Origin: Gemmobacter fulvus
Lineage (GTDB): Bacteria; Pseudomonadota; Alphaproteobacteria; Rhodobacterales; Rhodobacteraceae
DNA: 64,000 nucleotides
Reading direction: 5' to 3'
Assembly: GCF_018798885.1 (NCBI RefSeq)
Contig: NZ_CP076361.1
Span: 1,178,001-1,242,000, forward strand
The translations under genes and the position numbers were made by a program. Below are positions 35,394 through 45,242 of this stretch, piece after piece. The notes beneath the pieces were generated by a model, which ran no database searches, had not been told where the DNA came from, and worked only from the letters and a program-made list of their open reading frames with translations. How positions within the stretch are numbered: the stretch's first letter is position 1; the number at the start of each line of letters is the position of its first letter.

Positions 35394-38234
35394 TCACTCC
35401 GCCGCTTCGGCATAGCTTTCAAGCGGCGGGCAGGTGCAGATCAGGTTGCGATCGCCATAGACATTGTCGACCCGGCCCACGGGCGGCCAGTATTTGTCCA
35501 CCCGGAAAGCCCCCGGCGGGAAACAGCCCTGTTCGCGCGAGTATTTGCGCGTCCAGTCGGCCACCAGATCGTTCACCGTATGCGGGGCGTGGCGCAGCGG
35601 GCTGTCTTCGGCGCTGATCTCGCCCGCCTCGACCGCCTTGATCTCGGCCCGGATCGCCAGAAGTGCGGTGATGAAACGGTCGATCTCGGCCTTGGTTTCG
35701 CTTTCGGTCGGCTCCACCATCAGCGTGCCTGCCACCGGCCAGCTCATCGTCGGGGCGTGGAAGCCGTTGTCGATCAGGCGTTTGGCAATGTCATCCACCG
35801 TCACGCCCGCTTCGGCGAAGGGGCGGGTATCGAGGATGCACTCATGCGCCACGCGGCCCCGGTTGCCCATGAACAGCACCTCATACGCGCCACGCAAGCG
35901 TGCGGCGATGTAATTGGCGTTCAGGATGGCCACGCGCGTCGCCTGGGTCAGCCCCGGCCCGCCCATCATCAGGCAATAGGCCCAGGAGATCAGCAGGATC
36001 GATGCCGAGCCATATGGCGCCGCAGACACCGGGCCTTCGGCCCCGCCGGTTTCCGGGTGGCCGGGCAGATAGGGTGCCAGATGCGCCTTCACGCCGATCG
36101 GACCCATGCCGGGACCACCGCCGCCATGCGGGATGGCAAAGGTCTTGTGCAGGTTGAGGTGGCTGACATCGCCGCCGATCTCGCCCGGTTTCACCAGCCC
36201 GACCATGGCATTCATGTTCGCGCCGTCGATATACACCTGCCCGCCGTGGCTGTGGGTGATGTCACAGATTTCGCGGACGGTTTCTTCGAACACCCCATGG
36301 GTCGAGGGATAGGTGATCATGCACGCGGCCAGATTGGCCCCTGCCGCCGCCGCCTTGTCGCGGAAATCCTCCAGATCCACATCGCCATTGGGCGCGGATT
36401 TCACCACCACCACCTTCAGCCCGACCATCTGCGCCGAAGCCGGGTTGGTGCCATGTGCCGACACCGGGATCAGACAGATGTCGCGATGCCCTTCGCCGCG
36501 CGCGCGGTGATAGGCCTGAATGGTCAGCAGCCCGGCATATTCGCCCTGCGCACCCGAGTTGGGCTGCATTGACATGGCATCATAGCCGGTGATCTCGCAG
36601 AGCTTCGCCGCCAGATCGTCAATCGCCTCCTTATACCCCAGCGCCTGATCGAACGGCGCGAAAGGATGCAGAGAGCCGAACTCGGGCCAGGTGATCGGCA
36701 TCATTTCGGCGGCGGCGTTCAGCTTCATGGTGCAGGAGCCCAGCGGGATCATCGCCCGGTCCAGCGCCAGATCGCGGTCGGACAGGCGGCGCATGTAGCG
36801 CATCATTTCCGATTCCGCCCGGTTCATGTGGAACACCGGATGCGTCAGCACCTCGGACCGGCGCAGCATCTCGGCGGGGAAACCCAGATCGCCCTCGGCG
36901 GGCGGCGCTTCGTGAATGCCAAAGGCGCGCAGCACGCGGCGCAGCACATCTTCGTCCGTCGTCTCGTCGAGGCTGATGCCGACGTGATCCTGCCCCACCT
37001 TGCGGAAGTTCAGCCCCTCCAGCCGCGCGGCGGCCAGAATTCCAGCCTGCCCCACGCCCACCTCGACGGTGATCGTGTCAAAGAAGGCCTTGGGCGGCAG
37101 CGTGGCCCCGGCGTCGCGCAGCGCCTTGGCCAGCCGGATGGTATAGCTGTGCACCCGTTCGGCAATGGCGCGCAGGCCTTTCGGCCCATGGAAAACCGCA
37201 TAGAAGCTGGCCATCACCGCCAACAGGGCCTGTGCGGTGCAAACGTTCGAAGTGGCCTTTTCGCGGCGGATATGCTGCTCGCGGGTTTGCAGGCTCAGCC
37301 GGTAGGCCTTGTTGCCATGCGCATCAATCGACACACCGACAATCCGCCCCGGCATCGCGCGTTTCAGATCGTCGCGGCAGGACATGAAGGCGGCATGCGG
37401 CCCGCCATAGCCCATCGGCACGCCAAAGCGCTGCGCCGAGCCGACGGCGATATCCGCCCCCATCTCGCCCGGTGCTTTCAGCATCATCAGCGCCAGCAGA
37501 TCGCTCGCGACCACGGCGATGGCCTTGGCGGCATGGAGTTTTTCAATCCACGGCGTCAGGTCGCGCACATGGCCCCAGGTGCCCGGATACTGGAAGATCG
37601 CGCCAAATACCGAGGCGGGATCCATGTCATCCGGGTCGCCCACGACAATCTCGATCCCCAGCGGCAGGGCGCGGGTGCGGATCACGGCGATGGTCTGCGG
37701 GTGGCAATGTTCATCGACAAAGAAGGCGCGCGCCTTCGATTTGGCGCTGCGCTCGGCCATGGTCATCGCCTCGGCGGCGGCAGTCGCCTCGTCCAGCAGG
37801 CTGGCATTGGCCACCGGCAGCCCGGTCAGATCGGCCACCATGGTCTGATAGTTCAGCAGCGCCTCAAGCCGTCCCTGCGCGATTTCCGGCTGATAGGGGG
37901 TATAGGCGGTATACCAGGCCGGGTTTTCCAGAATATTGCGCTGGATCGCGGGCGGGGTGACGGTGCCGTAATAGCCCTGCCCGATCAGCGAGGTCATCAC
38001 CTTGTTCTTCGCCGCCACAGCCCGCATCTTGGCCAGCAACTCATGCTCGGCCAGCGGGGCCCAGGTCAGCGGCTTGCCTTGCCGGATGGTCGCGGGAATG
38101 GTTTCTTCGATCAGCTGATCCAGCGTGGCCACCCCCACCGCTTTCAGCATCTCGTCCATTTCGGCCGGCGACGGGCCGATATGGCGACGATTGGCAAAAT
38201 CATAGGGATCATAGTCGGTCGGGGTAAAGCTCAT
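35394..38234 (-). CDS. gcvP: GcvP, glycine dehydrogenase (P protein)
   Basis: Pyridoxal-phosphate enzyme that decarboxylates glycine and passes the aminomethyl group to GcvH. The 946 residues are a full-length single chain; the PLP lysine is in [24 protein letters not shown] at 38234 with GGAGG upstream. Last gene of gcvT-gcvH-gcvP. Confidence 0.98.
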   Translation of the reverse strand: MSFTPTDYDPYDFANRRHIGPSPAEMDEMLKAVGVATLDQLIEETIPATIRQGKPLTWAPLAEHELLAKMRAVAAKNKVMTSLIGQGYYGTVTPPAIQRNILENPAWYTAYTPYQPEIAQGRLEALLNYQTMVADLTGLPVANASLLDEATAAAEAMTMAERSAKSKARAFFVDEHCHPQTIAVIRTRALPLGIEIVVGDPDDMDPASVFGAIFQYPGTWGHVRDLTPWIEKLHAAKAIAVVASDLLALMMLKAPGEMGADIAVGSAQRFGVPMGYGGPHAAFMSCRDDLKRAMPGRIVGVSIDAHGNKAYRLSLQTREQHIRREKATSNVCTAQALLAVMASFYAVFHGPKGLRAIAERVHSYTIRLAKALRDAGATLPPKAFFDTITVEVGVGQAGILAAARLEGLNFRKVGQDHVGISLDETTDEDVLRRVLRAFGIHEAPPAEGDLGFPAEMLRRSEVLTHPVFHMNRAESEMMRYMRRLSDRDLALDRAMIPLGSCTMKLNAAAEMMPITWPEFGSLHPFAPFDQALGYKEAIDDLAAKLCEITGYDAMSMQPNSGAQGEYAGLLTIQAYHRARGEGHRDICLIPVSAHGTNPASAQMVGLKVVVVKSAPNGDVDLEDFRDKAAAAGANLAACMITYPSTHGVFEETVREICDITHSHGGQVYIDGANMNAMVGLVKPGEIGGDVSHLNLHKTFAIPHGGGGPGMGPIGVKAHLAPYLPGHPETGGAEGPVSAAPYGSASILLISWAYCLMMGGPGLTQATRVAILNANYIAARLRGAYEVLFMGNRGRVAHECILDTRPFAEAGVTVDDIAKRLIDNGFHAPTMSWPVAGTLMVEPTESETKAEIDRFITALLAIRAEIKAVEAGEISAEDSPLRHAPHTVNDLVADWTRKYSREQGCFPPGAFRVDKYWPPVGRVDNVYGDRNLICTCPPLESYAEAAE

Positions 38235-38259
38235 GGCATCCTCCGGGTGTGACAAACCG

Positions 38260-38280
38260 GGCGGGCGCAGAACGCCCGCC
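38260..38280 (-). terminator. Hairpin between gcvH and gcvP
   Basis: GGCGGGCG and CGCCCGCC (8 pairs) round a five-base loop, in the 80-base gap between gcvH and gcvP. There is no T run; it may tune transcription or mRNA stability within the operon. Confidence 0.45.
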
Positions 38281-38314
38281 GATCTTTATCATAAAATCAA
38301 AGCCTTGTCGGCGA

Positions 38315-38674
38315 TTAGCCAATCAGCTCGTTATACTCGTCTTCATCCATGAAGTCGTCGAGCACGCTGAGGTCATCCAGCTTCATCTTGAAGAACCACG
38401 CCTCGCCGGTGGCATCCTCGTTCACCAGACCCGGATTGTCGGCCAGCTTGTCATTCACCATGACAATCTCGCCATCCACCGGGGCCAGAATATCCGAGGC
38501 CGCCTTGACGCTTTCGATCACCACAACTTCGTCGCCCGCGGCAACCATTGTTTCGATTTCGGGCAGTTCAACAAAGACCACATCGCCCAATTGCGTCGCG
38601 GCATGTTCGGTGATGCCGACCACGACCAGATCGCCCTCGACGCGCAGCCATTCATGTTCCTGGGTGTATTTCAT
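38315..38674 (-). CDS. gcvH: GcvH, glycine-cleavage H protein
   Basis: Lipoylated shuttle of the cleavage system, 119 residues. The lipoyl-lysine is in VVIESVKAASDI. Starts 15 bases after the gcvT stop, with a GAGG element upstream. Length and motif are typical. Confidence 0.98.
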   Translation of the reverse strand: MKYTQEHEWLRVEGDLVVVGITEHAATQLGDVVFVELPEIETMVAAGDEVVVIESVKAASDILAPVDGEIVMVNDKLADNPGLVNEDATGEAWFFKMKLDDLSVLDDFMDEDEYNELIG

Positions 38675-38689
38675 CGGGAGATCCTCATC

Positions 38690-39811
38690 TCAGCGTTTGT
38701 AGGTTGTCGGGTTGAACGGCATCGGGGCCACCGTCACCGGCAGCGCCTTGCCCCGCACGTCGCCGGTCAGCGCCGTGCCAATCTCTGAAAAGGCGCGGGC
38801 CACATAGCCCATCGCCACCGGCGCCTCGACCGAAGGGCCGAACCCGCCCGAGGTCACCTGCCCAACGGGGGTGCCATCCGGGGTGGCGAGCGCAACACCT
38901 TCGCGCATCGGGGCCCGCCCATCGGGGCGCAGGCCAACGCGCACCCGCTCTGGCCCCTCCGCCAGTTCGTGCAGAATGCGCGCGGCACCGGGGAAGCCGC
39001 CTTCGCGGGCGCCACCCGCGCGGCGCGCCTTCTGGATCGCCCAGGTCAGCCCCGCCTCGACCGGGCTGGTGGTCGTGTCAATGTCATGGCCATACAGGCA
39101 GAGCCCCGCTTCCAGCCGCAGACTGTCGCGCGCGCCAAGCCCGATCGGTGCCACCGCCGCCTGCGCCAGCAGCGCCCGGGCAAAGCCCTCGGCCCCGCCC
39201 TGCGGCACCGAAATCTCGAACCCGTCCTCGCCGGTATAGCCAGAGCGCGAGATCCACAGCGCCCCGAACACCGTGTCGATCACCGCCACATCCATGAACC
39301 GCATCGCAGCGGCCTGCGGCACCAGAGCGGCCAGCGCCGCCTCGGCGCCCGGGCCCTGCAACGCCAGAAGCGCGCGGTCCGTTACCGGCACCACCTCGGT
39401 CGTGTCCGACAGATTCGCCTGCATATGGGCAATGTCCGCCGCCTTGCAGGCCGCATTGACCACAACAAACAGATGGTCGCCGCGGTTGGCAAACATCAGA
39501 TCATCCAGAATCCCGCCGGTGTCATTGGTGAACAGCCCATAGCGTTGCCGCCCTTCGGCCAGCCCCAGCACATCCACCGGCATCAGCGCCTCAAGCGCCC
39601 GCGCCGTGGCCTCATAGCTGCCTTTGGGCCGCAGGATCACCTGCCCCATATGGCTCACGTCGAACAGCCCGGCCTGCGCGCGGGTGTGCAGATGTTCCTT
39701 CATCACGCCAGACGGATATTGCACGGGCATTTCATAGCCCGCAAAGGGCACCATCTTGCCCCCGAGTTCCACATGCAGGTCATGCAGACCCAAGCGTAAA
39801 AGGTCGCTCAC
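38690..39811 (-). CDS. gcvT: GcvT, aminomethyltransferase (T protein)
   Basis: Transfers the one-carbon unit from GcvH to tetrahydrofolate. The 373-residue protein starts at a GTG (MSDLLRLGLHDLHVELGGKM). It shows the folate-domain segments YTGEDGFEISVP and ALLALQGPGAEAAL. First gene of the operon and directly downstream of the glycine riboswitch. Confidence 0.97.
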   Translation of the reverse strand: MSDLLRLGLHDLHVELGGKMVPFAGYEMPVQYPSGVMKEHLHTRAQAGLFDVSHMGQVILRPKGSYEATARALEALMPVDVLGLAEGRQRYGLFTNDTGGILDDLMFANRGDHLFVVVNAACKAADIAHMQANLSDTTEVVPVTDRALLALQGPGAEAALAALVPQAAAMRFMDVAVIDTVFGALWISRSGYTGEDGFEISVPQGGAEGFARALLAQAAVAPIGLGARDSLRLEAGLCLYGHDIDTTTSPVEAGLTWAIQKARRAGGAREGGFPGAARILHELAEGPERVRVGLRPDGRAPMREGVALATPDGTPVGQVTSGGFGPSVEAPVAMGYVARAFSEIGTALTGDVRGKALPVTVAPMPFNPTTYKR

Positions 39812-39884
39812 GCGCCCCTCCTCTTCCGCCGGCCGTAACGCAATCCGGCACCGATCAGACAGGCCAATCCCTGTCCCACGATGC

Positions 39885-40060
39885 CCCCTCTGTCCTTACC
39901 CTTGCGGGTGCCTGAGATCGTTATCCCTTCGGCGGGCGCGAACGCCACTCTCCAGAGTTCCACAGCCAGAACGGTCCCTTGTGCCTGAGAGTTTACCGGG
40001 GCGGTTGCTCCTTCGGCACCGGCCAAAGGGCAAGAGCCCCCGCCGGATTCTCCCGATCCT
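39885..40060 (-). ncRNA. Tandem glycine riboswitch of gcvT
   Basis: Read on the minus strand there are two aptamer-like blocks. The first (about 40060-39970) contains CGGGAGAA, the core CCGAAGGAGCAA and the closing CTCAGGCACAAGGGACCG. The second (about 39957-39886) contains CTGGAGAG, GCCGAAGGGATAA and CTCAGGCACCCGCAAGG. These are the hallmarks of the two-aptamer glycine sensor, and it sits about 75 bases before gcvT. In most bacteria it turns gcv expression on with glycine; the expression platform is not resolved here. Confidence 0.93.
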
Positions 40061-40072
40061 GACGGGCATAGG

Positions 40073-40100
40073 GTTAGCCTGCGGCCCCGCAGAATGGCAA
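40073..40100 (-). promoter_or_regulatory. Candidate gcv operon promoter
   Basis: Minus strand TTGCCA (40095-40100), 16 bases, GCTAAC (40073-40078). Transcription from it would begin near 40066, just before the first aptamer. The -10 is weak. Confidence 0.4.
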
Positions 40101-40143
40101 GCGAAAAAATGAAATCCGACGCAATGCCAAGAGAATCCGACAT

Positions 40144-41469
40144 TCACCCCAGGGCGACACGCTGCCGGATCACCCGCAGCGCCAGCCAGATCGCCAGAAG
40201 GCCAAAGACGATGCCGCCCAGCGCCTGCCCGATCAGCACCCCCTGCGGCCCATAGGTCTGGCCCAGCCACCAGGCAAAGGGCACCGTGCCCAGGGTATGC
40301 CGCGCCCAGTTGACCAGGGTAGACTGGAACGCCGCCCCCAGATTGTTGCAGGTGGCATTGGCGATGAAGATCAACCCGTTGAAAAAGAACAACAGGCTGA
40401 GCGGCCCGCAAAACAGATAGACCAGATCGCGGGTCAAGCCCTGCGCATGAAACAGATCGGCAATTGGCGCCCGGGCCAGAAACAGCAGCGCCGACATCGC
40501 GGCAATCACCAGCGCACAGAACAGCACCGCATCCCAGAAACTGCGCCGCACCCGGTCCAGCCGCCCCGCGCCGAGGTTCTGGCCGATGATCGGCCCGATG
40601 GCCCCCGACAGCGCAAAGATCACCCCGAAGGCCACCGGCGTCAGCCGACCGGCAATCGCCATGCCCGCCACCGCCGCCTCGCCGTATCCCGCCACCATCC
40701 GCGTGACAAAGGCCTGCCCCACCGGCGTGGCCAATTGCGTCAGCACGGCCGGGGCGGCAATCGTCGACAAGGGCGCCAGATCCGCGTGCAGGATCCGCAG
40801 GCTCAGCGGCGAAAAGCCGCCATAATGCCGCCAGACCGGCCACAGCGCCATCGCGGCAATCACCAGCCGCGACCCCCATCCCGCCAGCGCCGCCCCGGTC
40901 AGTCCCAGATCGGCCCAGAGGATCAGGATCGGGTCCAGAATGGCCAGCGCCACCGCGCCCCAGACCGTGACCATCATCGCCCGCCGGGCATCACCATGGC
41001 TGCGCAACACCCCGCCACCGATCATGCCGATCATCAGCAAGGGCTGCGATGGGATCAGCAGCCGCAAGAACCACAGCGTCTGCACCGCCGTCTCGCCGGT
41101 GGCCCCCAGCAGCGCCACGATCTGCGGCAGGGCCAGCCAGACCAGCGCCGCAAACACGGCTCCGAACAGCGCGCCAATGGCAAAACCACTGGTCGTCCGC
41201 TCCCGCGCCAGCGCCATGTCACGCGCCCCCACCGCCCGCGCCACCAGTGCCGAGACCCCGATCGACAGGCCAATACCAAAGGCGGTGGTGAAAAACAGGA
41301 TCGCACCGGCATAGCCGATGGCCGCCGTCGCCGTCTCATCCTGCAACCAGCTGATATAAATCATGTTGATCAGATCAACGACAAAGATCGCCATCAGACC
41401 GACCGAAGATGTCAAGGACATCACCGCCACATGCCGGAACAGATTGCCGTCCACAAATTTCGCCTGCAT
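40144..41469 (-). CDS. MATE-family multidrug/sodium exporter
   Basis: 441 residues from the ATG at 41469 (MQAKFVDGNLFRHVAVMSLTSS), with about twelve helices in two MatE halves (SVGLMAIFVVDLINMIYISWL; GAIGPIIGQNLGAGRLDRVR). Exports cationic compounds by exchange with Na+ or H+. It begins 20 bases after the gltX terminator and ends before the gcv promoter. Confidence 0.93.
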   Translation of the reverse strand: MQAKFVDGNLFRHVAVMSLTSSVGLMAIFVVDLINMIYISWLQDETATAAIGYAGAILFFTTAFGIGLSIGVSALVARAVGARDMALARERTTSGFAIGALFGAVFAALVWLALPQIVALLGATGETAVQTLWFLRLLIPSQPLLMIGMIGGGVLRSHGDARRAMMVTVWGAVALAILDPILILWADLGLTGAALAGWGSRLVIAAMALWPVWRHYGGFSPLSLRILHADLAPLSTIAAPAVLTQLATPVGQAFVTRMVAGYGEAAVAGMAIAGRLTPVAFGVIFALSGAIGPIIGQNLGAGRLDRVRRSFWDAVLFCALVIAAMSALLFLARAPIADLFHAQGLTRDLVYLFCGPLSLLFFFNGLIFIANATCNNLGAAFQSTLVNWARHTLGTVPFAWWLGQTYGPQGVLIGQALGGIVFGLLAIWLALRVIRQRVALG

Positions 41470-41488
41470 CGCCCCTGCCCTCACCAGC

Positions 41489-41517
41489 AAAAAAGGGGCG
41501 CAACCCGACGCCCCTTT
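41489..41517 (-). terminator. Terminator of gltX
   Basis: On the minus strand AAAGGGGCG and CGCCCCTTT form a nine-pair stem round an eight-base loop and are followed by a run of six T. It lies between gltX and the MATE gene. Confidence 0.9.
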
Positions 41518-41569
41518 CATCTTGGTCCAAATATCCCGGGGGGTGCGGGGGGCTGGCCCCCCCCGCTGC
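41518..41569 (-). repeat. Intergenic repeat of the GATATTTGG...GATGAA type with GC hairpin
   Basis: Directly after the gltX stop the minus strand reads a GCGGGGGG...CCCCCCGC hairpin (41545-41566), a C-rich stretch, then GGGATATTTGGACCAAGATG. Sequences of this form recur downstream of genes in Rhodobacterales genomes as I recall; that point is from memory and should be checked. It leads into the gltX terminator and resembles the AT-rich boxes at 10380 and 10554. Confidence 0.55.
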
Positions 41570-41572
41570 GGC

Positions 41573-42898
41573 TCACAGCCCGCGCACCGTTTGCAGCAGG
41601 GGCATCACATCCGCCATCTCCGGCCCATGTGCCTGCCCGGTCAGCGCCTTGCGCAGCGGCATGAACAGCCCCTTGCCCTTGCGCCCGGTCGCCTCTTTCA
41701 CGGCGGCGGTCCACTCGGCCCAGGTGCTCTGCGTCCAGGGCTGCGCGGGCAGCAGGGTCAGCGCCTGCGCGATGAAGTCGCGGTCCTCGTCGTCGATCAT
41801 CGGCTCTGCGCCATCGCGGAACAGGCTCCACCAGCCCGCCAGATCGTCCAGCACGGTGATATTGTCCTTGGCCACCCGCCAGAACGCCTCGGCCTTGTCG
41901 GCAGGCACACCCAGCGCCGCGATGCGCGCGGCCACGGCCTCCAGCGGCAGGCCCTGCACATAGGCCCGCGTCAGCGGGAACAGGTCTTCGGCATCGAACT
42001 TGGTCGGTGCCGCGCCGAAGCTGCCGGGATCGAACCCCTCGGCCAGTTCGTCCAGCGAGGTGACCAGTTCCACCGGCTTGGACGAGCCGAGCCGCGCCAT
42101 CAGGCTCAGCAGCGCCGCAGGCTCCACGCCCCGGGCGCGCAGATCGCGCAGCGACAGCGTGCCCAGCCGCTTCGACAGCGCCTCGCCCTGCGGGCCGGTC
42201 AGCAGGCTGTGATGCGCAAAGGCGGGCGGCGTGCCGCCCATCGCTTCCATGATCTGGATCTGCGTTGCGGTATTGGTCACATGGTCCGCGCCGCGCACGA
42301 TCGAGGTGACGCCCATGTCAATGTCATCCACCGACGAGGCAAAGGTATAAAGCACCTGCCCATCGGCCCGGATCAGCACCGGATCCGACACCGAGGCGGC
42401 ATCAATCGAGATCGGCCCCAGAATGCCATCGGCCCATTCGATGCGGTTCTGGTTCAGCAGGAAACGCCAGTAGCCCTCGCGCCCCTCGGCCCGCATCCGG
42501 GCCTTTTCATCGTCGGACAGATGCAGCGAGGTGCGGTCATAGACCGGCGGCTTGCCCATGTTCAGCTGTTTCTTGCGCTTCAGGTCCAACTCGACCGGCG
42601 ATTCAAAACATTCGTAGAACCGGCCCTTGGCCTTCAGATCCTCGGCGGCCTCGCGATAGCGGTCCAGCCGCAGCGACTGCTTTTCGACCCGGTCCCAATG
42701 CAGGCCCAGCCAGTCGAGATCGGCCATGATGCCATCGGCATATTCCTGCTTCGAGCGTTCCTGATCCGTGTCATCCAGACGCAGGATGAACTGACCGCCG
42801 CTTTTGCGGGCAATCAGGTAATTCATCAGCGCGGTGCGCAGATTGCCGACATGGATATAACCTGTCGGCGAAGGGGCGAAGCGGGTCACGACTGTCAT
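41573..42898 (-). CDS. gltX: Glutamyl-tRNA synthetase
   Basis: Class I synthetase, 441 residues from the ATG at 42898 (MTVVTRFAPSPTGYIHVGNL). The HIGH motif is TGYIHVGNLRTAL and the KMSKS equivalent is ALSKRLGTLS. Alphaproteobacteria often have two gltX paralogues, one charging glutamate and the other mischarging tRNA(Gln); which this is cannot be said from the window. The upstream open frame lacks family features. Confidence 0.95.
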   Translation of the reverse strand: MTVVTRFAPSPTGYIHVGNLRTALMNYLIARKSGGQFILRLDDTDQERSKQEYADGIMADLDWLGLHWDRVEKQSLRLDRYREAAEDLKAKGRFYECFESPVELDLKRKKQLNMGKPPVYDRTSLHLSDDEKARMRAEGREGYWRFLLNQNRIEWADGILGPISIDAASVSDPVLIRADGQVLYTFASSVDDIDMGVTSIVRGADHVTNTATQIQIMEAMGGTPPAFAHHSLLTGPQGEALSKRLGTLSLRDLRARGVEPAALLSLMARLGSSKPVELVTSLDELAEGFDPGSFGAAPTKFDAEDLFPLTRAYVQGLPLEAVAARIAALGVPADKAEAFWRVAKDNITVLDDLAGWWSLFRDGAEPMIDDEDRDFIAQALTLLPAQPWTQSTWAEWTAAVKEATGRKGKGLFMPLRKALTGQAHGPEMADVMPLLQTVRGL

Positions 42899-42997
42899 TG
42901 GGGTATTCTCCTGAACGCGGCACCTGTGGCACAGGGGGGCGAATTTGTCCATATCGCGCACCTTTCGCACCGCGTATCCCTGCCTTATCTTGACCGC

Positions 42998-43408
42998 ATG
43001 ACCCATGCCAGCGCCCAGACCATCGCCCCCGACCTCGCCCTGATCGAACAGCTTGCCCATGAGGCGGTGATGCAACTGCCCGAACCCTGGCGCACGGCGG
43101 CGGCGCAGGTCCGGCTCAGGATCGAGGATTTCGCCCCGGCCGAGATTCTGGAGGCGATGCAGATCGCCGATCCGTTCGAGCTGACCGGGCTTTATGAAGG
43201 CACGCCACTGACCGAAAAGTCGGTCATGGATCAACCGCTTGGCCCGGATGTGATCTGGCTGTTCCGCCGCCCGATGCTGGATGAATGGCTGGACCGGGGC
43301 GATGTGTCGCTGGCCGAGATGGTGACGCATGTGATGGTGCACGAACTGGCGCATCACTTCGGCTGGTCCGATGCCGAGATCGCGGCGATTGATCCCTGGT
43401 GGGAATGA
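42998..43408 (+). CDS. Zincin-like metallopeptidase (DUF1025)
   Basis: 136 residues from the ATG at 42998 (MTHASAQTIAPDLALIEQLA). The zinc motif HELAHHFGWSD (HExxH plus a downstream Asp) and the VIWLFRRPML segment define the DUF1025 family. Substrate unknown, cytoplasmic. Divergent from gltX with a 99-base gap. Confidence 0.9.
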   Translation: MTHASAQTIAPDLALIEQLAHEAVMQLPEPWRTAAAQVRLRIEDFAPAEILEAMQIADPFELTGLYEGTPLTEKSVMDQPLGPDVIWLFRRPMLDEWLDRGDVSLAEMVTHVMVHELAHHFGWSDAEIAAIDPWWE

Positions 43409-43479
43409 TCACCCATCCGTGATTGGGGCGCGGGCCCCTGCGCCCTAGATTGCCGTCAAAGCAACCAAGGGAGATCCGC

Positions 43480-44409
43480 ATGTCCACATTCCGCCTGTCG
43501 CGCCGCACTGCCCTTTTTGCCGGGGCCAGCCTGCCCTTTGCCGCAGCCCTGCCGCCCATGGCCCATGCCGCAGCCGAAATGAAGGGCAGCGCGCTGCCGC
43601 TGTTCAACCGCTTCAAGCTGGGTGATTTCGAGGTGACGGCCCTGCTGGCAGGCACCCGCACCACCGAAAAGCCGCAAGAGACCTTTGGCCTTGATGCCAC
43701 GCCCGAGGATTTCGCCGCCCTCGCCGCCGCGAATTTCCTGCCCGCCGACAAGACGCAGAACTTCTTTACCCCGACGCTGATCAATACCGGCAGCGAATTG
43801 GTGCTGTTCGATACCGGCCTTGCCCCCGAGGGTATCACGGTAGCGCTGGCGGCGGCAGGCTATAGCCCGGATCAGGTCGATGTGGTGGTGCTGACCCATA
43901 TGCACGGCGATCACATCGGCGGTTTGTCGGGCGAGGCCGGGCCAACCTTCGCCAAGGCGCGGTATGTCACCGGCAGCGTGGAGCACAACCACTGGTCCGG
44001 CGCGGCGAATGAAGGGTTTGACGGCAAGGTCAAACCGCTGAATGACAAGATGACCATGCTGGAGGGTGGCGGCACTGTCGCGCCCGGCATCACCGCGCTG
44101 GAGGCCTTTGGCCATAGCCCCGGCCATATGGCCTATATGATCGAAAGCGGCGGGCAGCGGCTGGCGATCACCGCCGATACCGTCAACCACTATGTGTTTT
44201 CGATGCAGCGCCCGGATTGGGAGGTGCGGTTCGACATGGACAAGGCGGCGGGGGCGGCCACCCGCAAGACCCTGCTGGGCATGTTGGCCGCCGACCGGAT
44301 CCCGTTCATCGGCTATCATATGCCCTTTCCGGCCCTTGGCTTTGTCGAGGCGCAGGCTGAAGGCTTCCGCTTTGTGCCGGTCAGCTATCAGATGTTGCTG
44401 AACGGCTGA
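43480..44409 (+). CDS. Tat-exported metallo-beta-lactamase-fold hydrolase
   Basis: 309 residues from the ATG at 43480, after AAGGGAG. The N-terminus MSTFRLSRRTALFAGASLPF is a twin-arginine signal, cleaved near AHA-AAE. The metal site is HMHGDHIGG, followed by EHNHW and AFGHSPGHM. The metallo-hydrolase class is clear. The substrate is not; relatives include lactonases and alkyl sulfatase-like enzymes. A strong bidirectional hairpin follows it. Confidence 0.9.
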   Translation: MSTFRLSRRTALFAGASLPFAAALPPMAHAAAEMKGSALPLFNRFKLGDFEVTALLAGTRTTEKPQETFGLDATPEDFAALAAANFLPADKTQNFFTPTLINTGSELVLFDTGLAPEGITVALAAAGYSPDQVDVVVLTHMHGDHIGGLSGEAGPTFAKARYVTGSVEHNHWSGAANEGFDGKVKPLNDKMTMLEGGGTVAPGITALEAFGHSPGHMAYMIESGGQRLAITADTVNHYVFSMQRPDWEVRFDMDKAAGAATRKTLLGMLAADRIPFIGYHMPFPALGFVEAQAEGFRFVPVSYQMLLNG

Positions 44410-44421
44410 CACGATATGAAA

Positions 44422-44447
44422 ACAGGGGCAGCGGAGGCTGCCCCTGT
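44422..44447. terminator. Bidirectional hairpin between two convergent genes
   Basis: ACAGGGGCAGC and GCTGCCCCTGT form an eleven-pair perfect stem with a four-base loop, placed between the metallo-hydrolase and wrbA stops. Well suited to end transcription from both sides. Confidence 0.75.
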
Positions 44448-44470
44448 GCATCATCTCGATCTTGCCCGGA

Positions 44471-45067
44471 TCATGCGGCCAGTTTGGCCGCGATGCTGAC
44501 CAGACGTTTGGCCTGATGGCTGATGGCCGCCGTTTCGGCCTCGCCGAATTCCTTGCCCTGAGTGTGGCTGTAGCCATAGGGGTTGCCGCCAGCAGCGGCA
44601 ACTGCCGCGTCGGTAAAGCCGGGGGCGACGATCACCGAGCCCCAGTGCATGAAGGTGGTGTAAAGGCCCAGCAGGGTAGCCTCTTGCCCGCCATGCGGGT
44701 TCGCCGCCGAGGTCATCGCGGTCACGGCCTTGTTGGCCAGCGCGCCAGTGGACCATTTGCCGCCCAGCGTGTCGATGAAGGCGCGCAGCTGCGACGGGGC
44801 TTGACCAAAGCGGGTCGGGGCCGAGAACAGGTAGGCATTTGCCCATTCCATGTCTTCGGGCGTGGCCACCGGAATATCGGCCGTGGCGGCCACCGTGGCT
44901 TTCCAGCCATCCTGGCTGTTCACTGCCGCTTCGGGGGCGGTTTCGGCCACGCGCAGCAGGCGCACGTCGGCCCCGGCCGCCTTTGCCGCCTCGGCGGCGA
45001 TTTTGGCCATCTGGAAGTTGGTCGAATAGGTGGAATAGAAGATGACGGCGAGTTTGACGTTGGACAT
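44471..45067 (-). CDS. wrbA: WrbA-type NAD(P)H:quinone oxidoreductase
   Basis: 198 residues starting [20 protein letters not shown], a flavodoxin-like FMN site. The [22 protein letters not shown] segment and the [21 protein letters not shown] stretch are WrbA signatures. It reduces quinones with two electrons. Divergent from the PfkB-family gene with a 175-base gap. Confidence 0.93.
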   Translation of the reverse strand: MSNVKLAVIFYSTYSTNFQMAKIAAEAAKAAGADVRLLRVAETAPEAAVNSQDGWKATVAATADIPVATPEDMEWANAYLFSAPTRFGQAPSQLRAFIDTLGGKWSTGALANKAVTAMTSAANPHGGQEATLLGLYTTFMHWGSVIVAPGFTDAAVAAAGGNPYGYSHTQGKEFGEAETAAISHQAKRLVSIAAKLAA

Positions 45068-45242
45068 TTTTGAAGTTCCCTGAAGATCGCGGTGGTGTTC
45101 CGGTTGCCTGTTGAAAATAGGCGGGGCGCCGATCTGGTTCCATTCGGCACCGGCGCGAATGACTTGTGCGCTGATGCACAGCGCGCCGTTGTGGCATTGC
45201 GGCGCGTGGCGGGCTCTGGCAGTCTGGCCGCAGAGGTGCCGC

